Shown: positions 33,459 through 42,715, counted from the stretch's first letter. The stretch: DNA of 59,303 bases from an uncultured Lachnospiraceae bacterium (GCA_910576895.1 CAJTJZ010000015.1:8210-67512); one strand, 5' to 3'. Made by a program: numbers and translations. The notes: generated by a model not told the origin, from the letters alone.

Positions 33459-36008
33459 ATGAAAAAGGAAGCATTATCAAAGGTAGAAATTTTAGCTCCA
33501 GCAGGTTCTTATGAAAGTTTTTTAGCGGCAATTCATGCAGGAAGTGATGCTGTTTATCTTGGAGGATCTTTATTTTCAGCAAGAGCTTTCGCAGAGAATT
33601 TTTCAAAAGAGCAGCTTTTGAATGCAATTGATTATGCACATTTGCATGAACGGAAAGTTTATATGGCAGTAAATACACTACTAAAAGAGGAAGAATTAAA
33701 ACAGCTTCCAGAGTATTTATTACCATATTACAGACAGGGATTAGATGCAGTTATTGTGCAGGATATGGGAGTATTAGAAATAGTTGCGAATGTTTTTCCT
33801 GATATGGCAATTCATTTAAGTACACAAATGACATTAACAGGAAGTATGGGAGCAAGATTATTTGAAAAAGAGTTTATTTCTTTAAAATATCCTGTTACAA
33901 GACTTGTTCCTGCAAGAGAATTATCGCTTGAGGAGTTAAAAAAGCTTCGGAAAGAAACAAGTTTGGAACTGGAAGTCTTTGTACATGGGGCACTTTGTGT
34001 TTCTTATTCTGGACAATGTTTTTTAAGTAGTATGTTGGGAGGAAGAAGCGGAAATCGTGGAAGATGTGCACAACCATGTAGAAAATTATATTTAAGTGAA
34101 ATGGGAAGTTCTTATTTTTTAAGCCCTAAAGATTTATGTGCTTTAGAATTAATACCAGATTTAATAGAAGCTGGAATTGATTCTTTTAAAATTGAGGGTC
34201 GTATGAAAAAGCCCGAATATGTTGCTTATATTTCCCAGCTTTATCGGAAATATGTTGATCGTTTTTTTCAATATGGACGAAAGGAATATGAAAATTATCT
34301 TAAAAAATATCCGCAGGAATTAGAACAGGATTTAAAGAATATAAAGGATTTATACAATCGAGGAGGATGTTGTAAGGGATATTTTTTTTACCATCATAAT
34401 AAAAAGATGATATCAATGGAACGTCCCAATCATATGGGTTTGCTTGTGGGAAAAGTAACAGCAGTAAAAAGAAAAGAAATGGAAATTTTATGGGAACAGG
34501 AAATTCATCCACAAGACATTTTGGAAATTGAGTCACAGGGAAAGAAAGTCTATGAATATACGGTTGGACAAGGAAAACAAAAAGGAGAGAAAAGCTTAGT
34601 AAAATTTCTAACAAATGCGAATGTGAGAACTGGAATGAAAGTATTTCGGACAAGAAATAATGATTTACTTTTATGGATACAGAAAAATATAATACAATTT
34701 CCATTAAAAAAGAAATTGCATGGAAAATTTTGTGCAACGGTAGGAAAAGAGGTTTCTCTTACTATATGGGAAAAAGAAGAAAAAAATAATATTACTGTAA
34801 CAGGAGCAATTTGTCAGGAAGCACAAAAACAGCCATTATCTAAGGAAGACATTCGCCGGCAGCTTTCAAAGCTAACAGATACTGAGTTTGCATGGGAAAC
34901 ATTGGAAATTGAACTTGATGGGTCTGTTTTTCTTCCTATAAAAAGTTTAAATGAATTACGCAGAAAAGCATTAGAAAAATTTCAAATAAATTATTTAAAA
35001 AACTTTGCTCGAAAAAAAGAATTGGAACTTATACAAACAAATTTTTTACAATATAGAGTTCCTTATTTGAAACAGAGGGAAAGTTTTCAATATATAGAGA
35101 AAATAGAAGAAAAAGAAAGGATTTTGAGAAAGAAAGAGCCCAAAATTGCAGCCGAAATTTTAACAGTAGATCAATGGCAGGCAGCACTTTCTTTTGAAAA
35201 TGTTTCTATCATTTACGCACGAATGGAATTATTAAGTAAAGAGGAATGGATTTTCTTTGCAGAAGAAACGAAAAAAAAGAAGAAACAGTGTTTACTATCT
35301 CTACCAATCATTTTAAGAGAAAAAGATAGAGTCTTAATTAAGGATATGATAGAGAATCTTATATTTATACAGAAAACAAAGAAACTTTGTGATGGTTTTT
35401 TATTACATAATTTAGAAGAACTTGGTTTTATTCTTGAAATATTAGGGGAAAATAAGGAAATAGAAAGAAAAGAATGGGAACTTGTGGCAGATTTTTCTAT
35501 GTATACTACAAATACTATGGCAATGAACTTTTGGCATACTTATGGATGTAAGCGAGTAACAGTATCCATAGAACAAAGTTTTGAAGAAATTCAAACATTA
35601 TTTTTTAGAAAAAAGGATAAAAAAGAAATAGGAATGGAAACAGAATTTCTATTGTATGGACGGATTCCCTTAATGGTATCAGCACAATGTATTGCAAGCT
35701 ATGGGAAAAATAGGGATTGCGTGAAACAACCAGAAAAAACAGTGTTTATAAATGAAAAAAACGATAGGTTCTATGCCATGAATTTTTGTAAGTTTTGTTA
35801 TAATATTTTATATAGTGGAAAGGAATTAGATTTATTTGATAAGATAAATGAAATTTTACAAGTGCCATTTCAAGTCTTACGATGTTCTTTTATAGATGAA
35901 ACAAAACAGGAAACGATAGCTGTTTTAAATAAAGTGAAACAAAAAAACAATGATAATGTTCTTTTAAAGCAGAGCTTTTTAGGACATTTCCATAAAGGAA
36001 TGATATAA
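33459..36008 (+). CDS. U32 family protein (RlhA-like), probable 23S rRNA hydroxylation or related
   Basis: The 849-residue protein begins with the U32 fold: ILAPAGSYESFLAAIHAGSDAVYLGG (about 9-35), STQMTLT, and the signature VFVHGALCVSYSGQCFLSS (about 173-191) with GNRGRCAQPCR and its cysteines. The central part has the region typical of the long YrrO/YhbU-like members (DUF3656, about 390-620), and the C-terminal part has more cysteines near CKFCYNILYSG. In E. coli the U32 protein RlhA is needed for hydroxycytidine formation in 23S rRNA; for this long form the substrate is not known. The old label collagenase is not supported. Its stop overlaps the ATG of the FtsW-like gene (TAATG). Confidence 0.88.
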   Translation: MKKEALSKVEILAPAGSYESFLAAIHAGSDAVYLGGSLFSARAFAENFSKEQLLNAIDYAHLHERKVYMAVNTLLKEEELKQLPEYLLPYYRQGLDAVIVQDMGVLEIVANVFPDMAIHLSTQMTLTGSMGARLFEKEFISLKYPVTRLVPARELSLEELKKLRKETSLELEVFVHGALCVSYSGQCFLSSMLGGRSGNRGRCAQPCRKLYLSEMGSSYFLSPKDLCALELIPDLIEAGIDSFKIEGRMKKPEYVAYISQLYRKYVDRFFQYGRKEYENYLKKYPQELEQDLKNIKDLYNRGGCCKGYFFYHHNKKMISMERPNHMGLLVGKVTAVKRKEMEILWEQEIHPQDILEIESQGKKVYEYTVGQGKQKGEKSLVKFLTNANVRTGMKVFRTRNNDLLLWIQKNIIQFPLKKKLHGKFCATVGKEVSLTIWEKEEKNNITVTGAICQEAQKQPLSKEDIRRQLSKLTDTEFAWETLEIELDGSVFLPIKSLNELRRKALEKFQINYLKNFARKKELELIQTNFLQYRVPYLKQRESFQYIEKIEEKERILRKKEPKIAAEILTVDQWQAALSFENVSIIYARMELLSKEEWIFFAEETKKKKKQCLLSLPIILREKDRVLIKDMIENLIFIQKTKKLCDGFLLHNLEELGFILEILGENKEIERKEWELVADFSMYTTNTMAMNFWHTYGCKRVTVSIEQSFEEIQTLFFRKKDKKEIGMETEFLLYGRIPLMVSAQCIASYGKNRDCVKQPEKTVFINEKNDRFYAMNFCKFCYNILYSGKELDLFDKINEILQVPFQVLRCSFIDETKQETIAVLNKVKQKNNDNVLLKQSFLGHFHKGMI

Positions 36009-37369
36009 TGTTGAATTTATTAGTGGAAGTATCAAAATATATTTTGATTATTAATGTTTTATTATATACCTTATATGGATTTTTAGTATTTGCTTATAAA
36101 GATAGAAAAAAACAGAATGGAATTTTTCTAAAACAGCGTTTTTTAATTCTTATGCTGCATTTTATTAGCAGTCTAATTTTATTTTTGCATGAAAAAGATA
36201 TTATGCTACTTATTTTATATTTTGGAGAAGTGATTCTGTTTTTTGTTGTGATTTTATCCTATCAGTTTGTATATACAAATTTATCAAAACTTGTATTAAA
36301 CAATATGCTTATGTTTTTAATGATAAGTTTTGTCATAGTGGCAAGGCTTTCGGTACGTTTGGCATTTAAGCAATTTTGTTTTGCGGCAGCAGCACTGATT
36401 ATTAGTCTAGTGATTCCATTTTTTATTGAACATTTTCGTCATTTGGAAAATTTTGGGTGGTTATATTGTTTTGCTGGAATTGCAATGTTAATTTTTGTTG
36501 CTATTTTTGGGAAAGAACAATATGGTGCAAAAAATTGGATTTATTTTGGGAAAGTTTCTATACAGCCTTCGGAATTTGTAAAAATATTATTTGTATTTGG
36601 TATTAGTGCATTATTATCAAAAGCAAAAAATATAAAAGAGATTATAGGAATTACAAGTCTTGCAGCAATACCCGTTTTGATTCTTGTTTACTCAAAAGAT
36701 TTGGGAAATGCACTTATCTATTTTCTTATGTATATTTGTGTACTTTATGTATCAACAGGACAATTTATTTATTTTGGACTTGCTTTTGCGGCAGGATCGG
36801 CTGCTGCTTGTGTTGCCTATCGTTTGTTTGCTCATGTAAGAGTACGTGTACTTGCATGGCGTGATCCCTTTGCTTATATTGATAAAGAGGGATATCAAAT
36901 TGCACAATCATTATTTGCAATTGGTACGGGCGGCTTTTTTGGTATGGGACTTTGTGAAGGATTACCAAGTAGTATTCCAGTGCGAGAAAGTGATTTTATT
37001 TTTTCTGTTATTGCGGAAGAACTTGGCGGTTTTTTTGCTATTTGCTTGATTTTTATTTATATTAGTACCTTTCTTATGTTTATTAATATTTCTCTAAAAA
37101 TGAAGCACAATTTTTATAAATTGACAGCTTTTGGTTTAAGTGTATTAATTTTTGTGCAGGTCTTTTTAAATATTGGAGGTGTAATTAAATTTATTCCATC
37201 TACGGGAGTAACGTTGCCGCTTTTAAGTTATGGAGGAAGTTCTGTTGTTAGTACCATTATTTTATTTAATGTAATTCAAGGAATGTATGTTCTTGATCAG
37301 ATGGGAGGAAATCGTATTGAAGAAAAATCAAAGCCTTCAAAAACAAGGAAAACAAGAAGAAAGAAATAA
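36008..37369 (+). CDS. FtsW/RodA/SpoVE family SEDS protein
   Basis: The 453-residue membrane protein has about ten to twelve hydrophobic segments and family marks: SIQPSEFVKILFVF (about 185-198), the large loop with GYQIAQSLFAIGTGGFFGMG and EGLPSSIPVRESDFIFSVIAEELG (about 297-345), and the C-terminal IPSTGVTLPLLSYGGSS (about 397-413). SEDS proteins polymerise lipid II glycan chains together with a class B PBP. The cognate PBP follows directly, with its start four bases after this stop. The first 100 residues hold extra hydrophobic segments compared with FtsW, as in Clostridial members paired with a PbpA. Whether it serves septum or elongation is not clear; ZapA upstream favours division. Confidence 0.9.
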   Translation: MLNLLVEVSKYILIINVLLYTLYGFLVFAYKDRKKQNGIFLKQRFLILMLHFISSLILFLHEKDIMLLILYFGEVILFFVVILSYQFVYTNLSKLVLNNMLMFLMISFVIVARLSVRLAFKQFCFAAAALIISLVIPFFIEHFRHLENFGWLYCFAGIAMLIFVAIFGKEQYGAKNWIYFGKVSIQPSEFVKILFVFGISALLSKAKNIKEIIGITSLAAIPVLILVYSKDLGNALIYFLMYICVLYVSTGQFIYFGLAFAAGSAAACVAYRLFAHVRVRVLAWRDPFAYIDKEGYQIAQSLFAIGTGGFFGMGLCEGLPSSIPVRESDFIFSVIAEELGGFFAICLIFIYISTFLMFINISLKMKHNFYKLTAFGLSVLIFVQVFLNIGGVIKFIPSTGVTLPLLSYGGSSVVSTIILFNVIQGMYVLDQMGGNRIEEKSKPSKTRKTRRKK

Positions 37370-37373
37370 AGTT

Positions 37374-38804
37374 ATGGGCTATTTGGAAAAAAAGAATGGC
37401 GGAAATAGAGAAATTGTAATTTTAACCTATTTAATGATAGGCTTATTATTAGCACTTTCTGTTTATTTTGGATATTATCTTGTTTTAAAAAGTGGTACTG
37501 TGATTAATAGCACTTATAATAAACGTTCCAGTTTACTGGAAAAAAGAATTATTAGAGGGACAATTTATTCTGCAGATGAGAAGGTACTTGCAGAAACTGT
37601 TTGTGATGATTATGGAAATACAGAAAGACAGTATCCATTTGGGTCGATGTTTGTTCATATGATAGGACGGTATGATCGTGGAAAGACAGGCTTAGAGCTT
37701 TCAGAAAATTTTCATATGCTTCGTTCTAATATTAATCCGATTGTAAAAATTGCAAATGAATTAAAAGGAGAAAGAAATCCGGGGGATAATATTATTACAA
37801 CATTAAATACAAAACTCCAAAAAGTGGCATATAATGCACTTGGAACATATCGTGGTGCAGTCGTTGCAATTGAACCAGATACAGGAAAGCTTCTTGCCGT
37901 TGTATCGAAACCAGATTATGATCCGGAAAATCTTGATAAAGATACATGGGAAGCTCTTGCGGATAATAAAGATGGAAGTTCTCGTTTATTAAATCGTGCA
38001 ACACAGGGACTATATCCGCCGGGTTCAACATTTAAAATATTAACAACGCTAGAATATATGCGAGAAAATAAAAAAAGTAAAAATTATCATTATGATTGCG
38101 GTGGTAAGGGTGTTTTTGATAAAGTAAAAATTAAATGTTATGGAAATTCTGTTCATGGCTTATTGGATTTAAAAAGCTCTTTTGCCCTGTCATGTAATAC
38201 AAGCTTTGCAAATATTGGTATTATAATAAATAAAAAAAGTTTCCGAAAATTATGTGATTCTTTTTTATTTAATACAGAACTTCCTGTTTCGATTGCCTGT
38301 AAGCAAAGCAGCTTTGTAATTGATGAAAATTCAGAAGATAAGGATATGCCACAGACGGCGATTGGGCAAGGAAAAACAATGATAACGCCGATTCATAATG
38401 CTATGATTATTGCAAGTATTGCAAATACAGGGATTCTTATGAAACCATATGTAGTTGATCGGCGTGAAAATGCATATCATGAAGTAATTTCAAAAACAGT
38501 TCCATCGGAATATGGAAGATTAATGTCACAAAAAGAAGCAGCAAAACTGACAGAATATATGGAGGCTGTTATAGAGGAAGGTACAGGCTCTGGATTAAAA
38601 GGTGCAAATTATCAAGCGGCAGGAAAGACAGGATCAGCAGAATATGATTCTACAGGAAATACACATGCATGGTTTGTAGGTTTTGCACCAATGGATCATC
38701 CTAAAATTGCAATTAGTGTTCTTGTAGAAGAAGCTGGCAGCGGTGGTACGTATGCCCTGCCTGTGGCAAAAGCTGTTTTTGATGAGTTTTTTAAAGAGAA
38801 GTAA
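37374..38804 (+). CDS. class B penicillin-binding protein (transpeptidase) paired with the SEDS protein
   Basis: From ATG 37374 the protein has 476 residues. One membrane anchor lies at about residues 18-40, then a short pedestal region, then the transpeptidase domain with active-site STFK (S218-K221), SCN (S273-N275) and KTGS (K418). These are the three PBP motifs in normal order. Size and layout match Clostridial PbpA/FtsI-type enzymes without PASTA repeats, which crosslink peptidoglycan with the SEDS partner. The longer in-frame start at 37287 lies within the previous gene and is rejected. A terminator follows at 38852. Confidence 0.9.
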   Translation: MGYLEKKNGGNREIVILTYLMIGLLLALSVYFGYYLVLKSGTVINSTYNKRSSLLEKRIIRGTIYSADEKVLAETVCDDYGNTERQYPFGSMFVHMIGRYDRGKTGLELSENFHMLRSNINPIVKIANELKGERNPGDNIITTLNTKLQKVAYNALGTYRGAVVAIEPDTGKLLAVVSKPDYDPENLDKDTWEALADNKDGSSRLLNRATQGLYPPGSTFKILTTLEYMRENKKSKNYHYDCGGKGVFDKVKIKCYGNSVHGLLDLKSSFALSCNTSFANIGIIINKKSFRKLCDSFLFNTELPVSIACKQSSFVIDENSEDKDMPQTAIGQGKTMITPIHNAMIIASIANTGILMKPYVVDRRENAYHEVISKTVPSEYGRLMSQKEAAKLTEYMEAVIEEGTGSGLKGANYQAAGKTGSAEYDSTGNTHAWFVGFAPMDHPKIAISVLVEEAGSGGTYALPVAKAVFDEFFKEK

Positions 38805-38851
38805 AGGAAACAAGGTTATGCTTACTTTGCAAGCATGACAAGAAATAATAG

Positions 38852-38882
38852 AAAGGCGGTTTGATTTGCCGCCTTTTTTCTT
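38852..38882 (+). terminator. terminator after the PBP gene
   Basis: AAAGGCGG (38852-38859) pairs with CCGCCTTT (38869-38876), then a T-run. Confidence 0.85.
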
Positions 38883-38903
38883 TTCTATATATTCAATCAT
38901 ATA

Positions 38904-40016
38904 TCAATTAATTATTTCAACAGATTCTAAAAACATTTTCTGCATTAATCCTTTTGTAATAGGATAAGGACAATTTGTAAGTTTTGCTGTATTTTCCATC
39001 ATATTATCAGAATAAGTATTAATTTCATCTGTAGTTAAAGAAACAGTAGAAAGTACATTGTGTAAGAATTGTTTAAAATCTTTGATAGACTCAAATCCCA
39101 TCAAAGAAAGTAATAAAGTTTTGGTACTTTCTTCCTTGTAATGTTCCAAATAAGAACCAAGAAAAGTGCCAACTGCTTTTCCATGTGGTATGTTATGGTG
39201 GTATGTTAAGAAATAACTCATGCCATGTGGCAGGGAAGTACCTGTATGGGAAATTGTCATACCTGCTATAGTGGAAATTGTCATTAAAGTATCATAAAAA
39301 TCAAGATCTTTGGAAGGAATTTTTGTTGTTGCTTCCTCTTTCAATCTATCTTTTATTCTGGAAAATAGTTTTAATGCATATTCACAGAACATACGACTAT
39401 AATCTGTTGCTTTGCAGTTTACATAACTTTCTAAAAGATGTGCAAGTGCATCAATTGCTGTATTTGCACGTACTTGTATAGAAGCGGTGAGTAAATATTG
39501 GCTATCAATAAGGGCAAGCTTTGGAAAAACTTTTTGATAAATGCTTTGTTTTGTTTGTTTATCATGGCGTGTTAAAATCGCATAGGGTGTAATTTCAGAG
39601 CCTGTTCCTGCTGTTGTTGGAATGGCAGCAACAGGATAGGCATCAAGTTCTATTTTTTGATAAAATACAGAACCATCATATTCTGGATTTTTCATTAAAA
39701 TAGCAATGGCTTTGGAGGCATCTAAAGGAGAACCGCCACCAATACCAATAATAAAATCAGCACCTTCTTTTTTTCCAAATTCGGCTGCACGTACCATAAG
39801 TTCTACAGAAGGGTTTTCTTCAATTTCATCAAAAAGGCAATAGGGCTTGTCCATATCATGTAATGCAGTCATAACGTGGTCTAATGAGCCATTCTTTTTG
39901 GAAGAATGACTTCCTGTAACAATCAGAGCTTTTGTTCCAAGACTGGCAAGTTCTGTTTTATGATTTTGTATACAATTATGTTCGCTGTAAATTTTTGTTG
40001 GTAGATAAAAATGCAT
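38904..40016 (-). CDS. iron-containing alcohol dehydrogenase
   Basis: The 370-residue cytoplasmic protein has the family III NAD(P)-dependent fold: the nucleotide-binding GGGSPLDASKAIAIL (about 96-110), TAGTGSEITPYAILT (about 136-150) and the iron-binding region with DALAHLLESYVN (about 190-201), HTGTSLPHGMSYFLTYHHNIPHG split across about 256-278, which supplies the metal histidines. Members reduce aldehydes to alcohols or oxidise diols; the physiological substrate is not clear from sequence. It is a single gene, convergent with the PBP gene and divergent from the SPFH gene. Confidence 0.92.
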   Translation of the reverse strand: MHFYLPTKIYSEHNCIQNHKTELASLGTKALIVTGSHSSKKNGSLDHVMTALHDMDKPYCLFDEIEENPSVELMVRAAEFGKKEGADFIIGIGGGSPLDASKAIAILMKNPEYDGSVFYQKIELDAYPVAAIPTTAGTGSEITPYAILTRHDKQTKQSIYQKVFPKLALIDSQYLLTASIQVRANTAIDALAHLLESYVNCKATDYSRMFCEYALKLFSRIKDRLKEEATTKIPSKDLDFYDTLMTISTIAGMTISHTGTSLPHGMSYFLTYHHNIPHGKAVGTFLGSYLEHYKEESTKTLLLSLMGFESIKDFKQFLHNVLSTVSLTTDEINTYSDNMMENTAKLTNCPYPITKGLMQKMFLESVEIIN

Positions 40017-40091
40017 AATAAGACCCTCTTTCTTTTCTTTTTTTTTAGTGTAGCATATGCAAAGAAAAGTGTCAAATTTTATAAAAAGGGA

Positions 40092-40120
40092 TTGACAAAG
40101 TAGATATAAAATGATAATAT
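40092..40120 (+). promoter_or_regulatory. strong promoter of the SPFH/RHH operon
   Basis: TTGACA (40092-40097), 17-base spacer, TAATAT (40115-40120). The double palindrome operator begins three bases downstream. Confidence 0.75.
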
Positions 40121-40122
40121 GA

Positions 40123-40141
40123 TGATATCAAAATGATATCA
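40123..40141 (+). promoter_or_regulatory. double TGATATCA operator at the transcription start
   Basis: Two perfect 8-bp palindromes TGATATCA (40123-40130 and 40134-40141) are spaced by three bases and cover the expected start of transcription. Tandem short palindromes at one-turn spacing are typical sites for ribbon-helix-helix repressors, and such a protein is encoded by the second gene of this operon. Confidence 0.6.
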
Positions 40142-40256
40142 AGTTATAGCATTGTTTTGATAGACAAAGACTATGGAAAATAGGAAAATATTTCCATAGA
40201 AAGTTACATAGTAGAGCAGGGATTGCAAATATGATTTGCAGAAATGGAGGGTCATT

Positions 40257-41258
40257 ATGGAAAAAACAGTAGAAGAAAAAGTTTTAAATCCCAAAAGTGG
40301 GGCAGGAATACTAGTATTATCTATCTTAGGGATCATTGCAAGTATTGTAGTTTTTATTTTGGGCATACGTCTTGCAGTTCCAATGAAAGCAACCCATATG
40401 GAAATAGCTTTAGGTATTGTTATGATTATAGGGAGTGTTTTACTGCTTTTTGTTTTTATTCTTTTACTTGCAGGATTAAAGATAGTAGAACCAAAAGAAG
40501 CTGTTGTTTTTACTTTATTTGGAAAGTATTATGGGACAATTAAATCCGAGGGTTTCTTTTTTGTGAATCCATTTTGTAGCGAAGTAAATCCAGTAGCAAA
40601 GCCATCGGCTGTAAAACTTGAAATTGATACAAAAGGTGCAACGGGTACTGTTGGAGCAGCAACAAGCAAAAAGATTTCTTTAAAAACAATGACATTAAAC
40701 AATGACAAACAAAAAGTAAATGATGTTTTAGGAAATCCTATTATTGTTGGAGCAGTTGTTATTTGGAAAGTAAAAGATCCAACAAAAGCAGTGTTTAATG
40801 TGGAAAATTACCGCAATTTTCTATCCATTCAATGTGATTCTACGATAAGAAATACAGCAAGAATGTATCCATATGATGCATCGGAAGAAGATGTTGATGA
40901 AAAATCTTTACGTGGCAGCAGTCAGGCAGTAGCAGAACAAATGCAGAAAGAACTTCAAAAACGGGTAGATCCTGCAGGATTAGAAATTTTAGAAGTTCGG
41001 ATTACACATCTTTCTTATGCAGAAGAAATTGCAGCATCTATGCTTCAAAGACAACAAGCGGTAGCTGTCATTGCAGCAAGAAAGAAAATTGTAGAGGGTG
41101 CTGTAGGAATGGTCAATATGGCAATTGAACAGCTTTCTGAACAAAATGTGGTAGAACTTGATGAGGAAAGAAAAGCACAAATGGTTAGCAATTTAATGGT
41201 AGTGCTTTGCGGAAATAAAGATGCACAGCCTATTGTAAATAGTGGTTCTATTTATTAA
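40257..41258 (+). CDS. SPFH/Band 7 domain membrane protein
   Basis: From ATG 40257 (GGAGGG upstream) the protein has 333 residues. Two hydrophobic segments at about residues 14-36 and 47-72 anchor it. An SPFH domain follows (about 80-265): VEPKEAVVFTLFGKYYGTIKSEG at its start, VNDVLGNPIIVGAVVIWKVKDPTKAVFNVENY split over ~155-186, and the helical DPAGLEILEVRITHLSYAEEIAASM region. SPFH proteins form ring or cage assemblies on membranes and organise other proteins. The small ribbon-helix-helix gene follows by 49 bases. The partner and biological role are unknown here. Confidence 0.88.
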   Translation: MEKTVEEKVLNPKSGAGILVLSILGIIASIVVFILGIRLAVPMKATHMEIALGIVMIIGSVLLLFVFILLLAGLKIVEPKEAVVFTLFGKYYGTIKSEGFFFVNPFCSEVNPVAKPSAVKLEIDTKGATGTVGAATSKKISLKTMTLNNDKQKVNDVLGNPIIVGAVVIWKVKDPTKAVFNVENYRNFLSIQCDSTIRNTARMYPYDASEEDVDEKSLRGSSQAVAEQMQKELQKRVDPAGLEILEVRITHLSYAEEIAASMLQRQQAVAVIAARKKIVEGAVGMVNMAIEQLSEQNVVELDEERKAQMVSNLMVVLCGNKDAQPIVNSGSIY

Positions 41259-41307
41259 AAGAAACAAAAGAGAAAAACACCCACACAGTCCGAAAGGAGG
41301 GCTGCCA

Positions 41308-41511
41308 ATGCCAAAAAAAGAAGAAGTGGCAGGACAAGAAGAACGTGCTGCGAAAGAAAAAGCAAAAAAACAAGTGCTTTTACGTCTTTCGCCAAAGTTA
41401 TGGAATGAACTGGCAGACTGGGCAGAAGATGATTTTCGTTCTATTAATGGACAAATTGAATATCTTTTGACAGAGTGTGTAAAAAAAAGGAAGAATCTGA
41501 AGGAAAAATAA
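41308..41511 (+). CDS. ribbon-helix-helix (Arc/MetJ-like) DNA-binding protein
   Basis: The 67-residue protein has a charged N-terminus and then KQVLLRLSPKLWNELADWAED (about 24-44, two lines of it shown in order: strand LLRLS, helix LWNELADWAED) followed by RSINGQIEYLLTECVKKR, the strand-helix-helix plan of Arc/MetJ regulators. ATG 41308 is preceded by AAAGGAGGG. The gene is second in the SPFH operon, whose promoter carries a double TGATATCA site; I infer that it represses its own operon. Homologues in gut Firmicutes are sometimes mislabelled as PTS ascorbate transporter subunits. Confidence 0.75.
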   Translation: MPKKEEVAGQEERAAKEKAKKQVLLRLSPKLWNELADWAEDDFRSINGQIEYLLTECVKKRKNLKEK

Positions 41512-41524
41512 TTTTTATGTAATG

Positions 41525-41626
41525 ATGGGGCTGTCGTATTAAGAAAAAATGATACAAGATATAGTCTTTTAAAATTTTAATATATACTATATCTTGTATG
41601 TATTCTGCTTAATGCGACAGCCCCAT
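41525..41626. repeat. 102-bp near-perfect palindrome between convergent genes
   Basis: The left arm starts ATGGGGCTGTCG (41525) and the right arm ends CGACAGCCCCAT (41626). About 41 bases on each side pair with only a handful of mismatches, including GATACAAGATATAG against CTATATCTTGTAT. The centre is an AT-rich palindromic spacer. It can work as a bidirectional terminator for the RHH and endonuclease IV genes, but the length and inverted ends resemble a MITE-like non-autonomous element. Confidence 0.75.
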
Positions 41627-41663
41627 ATATTTAGAGGTCAGAAAACATAACCACCAGTATAAA

Positions 41664-42494
41664 TTACTCAAACCAAGAACGAATCATTGCAATTTCTTTT
41701 GCCCATCCTTCTTCATCATTTGGAGTTTCTAAAATAAAAGGAAGTCCTTGGAAAGCAGGATGATTTACAACACGTTTTAGGGCATCGCTACCAATACAGC
41801 CTTGTCCAATTTTTTGATGTCTATCTTTGTGAGAATTTAATTCATTCATACTATCATTAAGATGAACAGCTTTTAATCTGTTAAGTCCAATAATAGAATC
41901 AAACTTTTGAATTACAGCATCTAAATTATGAACAATATCATAACCCCCATCCCAGATATGACAAGTATCAAGGCAAACACCGATTTTATCAGAAAGCTTT
42001 ACACGATCAAGAATTTCTCTAATTTCCTCAAAGGTGCGGCCAATTTCTGTTCCCTTGCCAGCCATTGTTTCTACAAGTACAATTGTAGATTGTTCTGGTG
42101 ATAAAGCAGTATTTAACATCGCTGCTGTGTATGCAATGCCTGTTTCTATTCCTTGCCCAACATGGCTGCCCGGATGAAAATTATAATAATTTCTCGGAGT
42201 ATATTCTAAACGATTTAGATCATCTATCATCATATTTTGAGCAAATTCCCGAAGTTCTGGTTTTGCAGCACAGGGATTCATGGTATAAGGAGCATGGGCA
42301 ACAAATGCTCCAAAATGATATTTTTCTGAAAGTGTTAGAAATGTTTTTATATCTTGTTCTGAAATTTTTTTTGCATTTCCTCCTCGTGGATTTCTTGTAA
42401 AGAAAGCAAAGGTATCAGCTCCAATGCGATGTGCTTGTTCTGCCATATCTGTATAGCCACGAGAAGATGAACTATGTGTTCCAATATAAATCAT
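41664..42494 (-). CDS. nfo: endonuclease IV (apurinic/apyrimidinic endonuclease)
   Basis: The 276-residue protein cuts DNA 5' to abasic sites in base excision repair. It has the family's TIM-barrel metal ligands: GTHSSSSRG at the start, NPRGG, FVAHAPYTMNPCA (about 61-73), YYNFHPGSHVGQG (about 104-116), LVETMAGKGTEIG (about 139-151), CLDTCHIWDGGYD (about 176-188), and HLNDSMNELNSHKDRH (about 212-227), ending with PFILETPNDEEGW. The chosen ATG 42494 opens with MIYIGTHSS as in other EndoIV proteins; a start ten codons upstream is rejected because the ribosome site AAAGGA fits the shorter form. tRNA-Glu lies upstream on the same strand with a terminator between. Confidence 0.93.
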   Translation of the reverse strand: MIYIGTHSSSSRGYTDMAEQAHRIGADTFAFFTRNPRGGNAKKISEQDIKTFLTLSEKYHFGAFVAHAPYTMNPCAAKPELREFAQNMMIDDLNRLEYTPRNYYNFHPGSHVGQGIETGIAYTAAMLNTALSPEQSTIVLVETMAGKGTEIGRTFEEIREILDRVKLSDKIGVCLDTCHIWDGGYDIVHNLDAVIQKFDSIIGLNRLKAVHLNDSMNELNSHKDRHQKIGQGCIGSDALKRVVNHPAFQGLPFILETPNDEEGWAKEIAMIRSWFE

Positions 42495-42532
42495 AAAATA
42501 TAATTCCTTTCCATTTAATAACAATATAAAAG

Positions 42533-42568
42533 AAAAAACTTAAATCCTATATAGTATAAGATTTAAGT
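42533..42568 (-). terminator. terminator after tRNA-Glu on the minus strand
   Basis: On the minus strand ACTTAAATC (42568-42560) pairs with GATTTAAGT (42546-42538), followed by TTTTTTC. Confidence 0.65.
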
Positions 42569-42574
42569 CTTTAA

Positions 42575-42646
42575 CAGTCAATAGGGGAATCGAACCCCTG
42601 TTTTCGCCGTGAGAGGGCGACGTCTTAGCCGCTTGACCAATTGACC
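42575..42646 (-). tRNA. tRNA-Glu (anticodon CTC)
   Basis: The 72-base minus-strand sequence folds as a cloverleaf: acceptor GGTCAAT with ATTGACT, anticodon arm GCCCTCTCACGGC with CTC at the anticodon position, and the T arm CAGGGGTTCGATTCCCCTA. It matches Clostridial tRNA-Glu closely. CCA is not encoded. Confidence 0.93.
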
Positions 42647-42686
42647 AAATGTTTTTATAATTTCACAGTATTTACTGACGAAAGAG

Positions 42687-42715
42687 AGTATAGCATAGTG
42701 ATCACAGAAAAGCAA
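42687..42715 (-). promoter_or_regulatory. tRNA-Glu promoter
   Basis: On the minus strand TTGCTT (42715-42710) and TATACT (42692-42687) are 17 bases apart, about 40 bases upstream of the tRNA. Confidence 0.7.

Noticed and set aside
37287..37373. Upstream start of the PBP inside the FtsW-like gene
   Set aside because: The extra 29 residues come from the out-of-frame end of the previous gene; ATG 37374 gives the normal basic start and membrane anchor.
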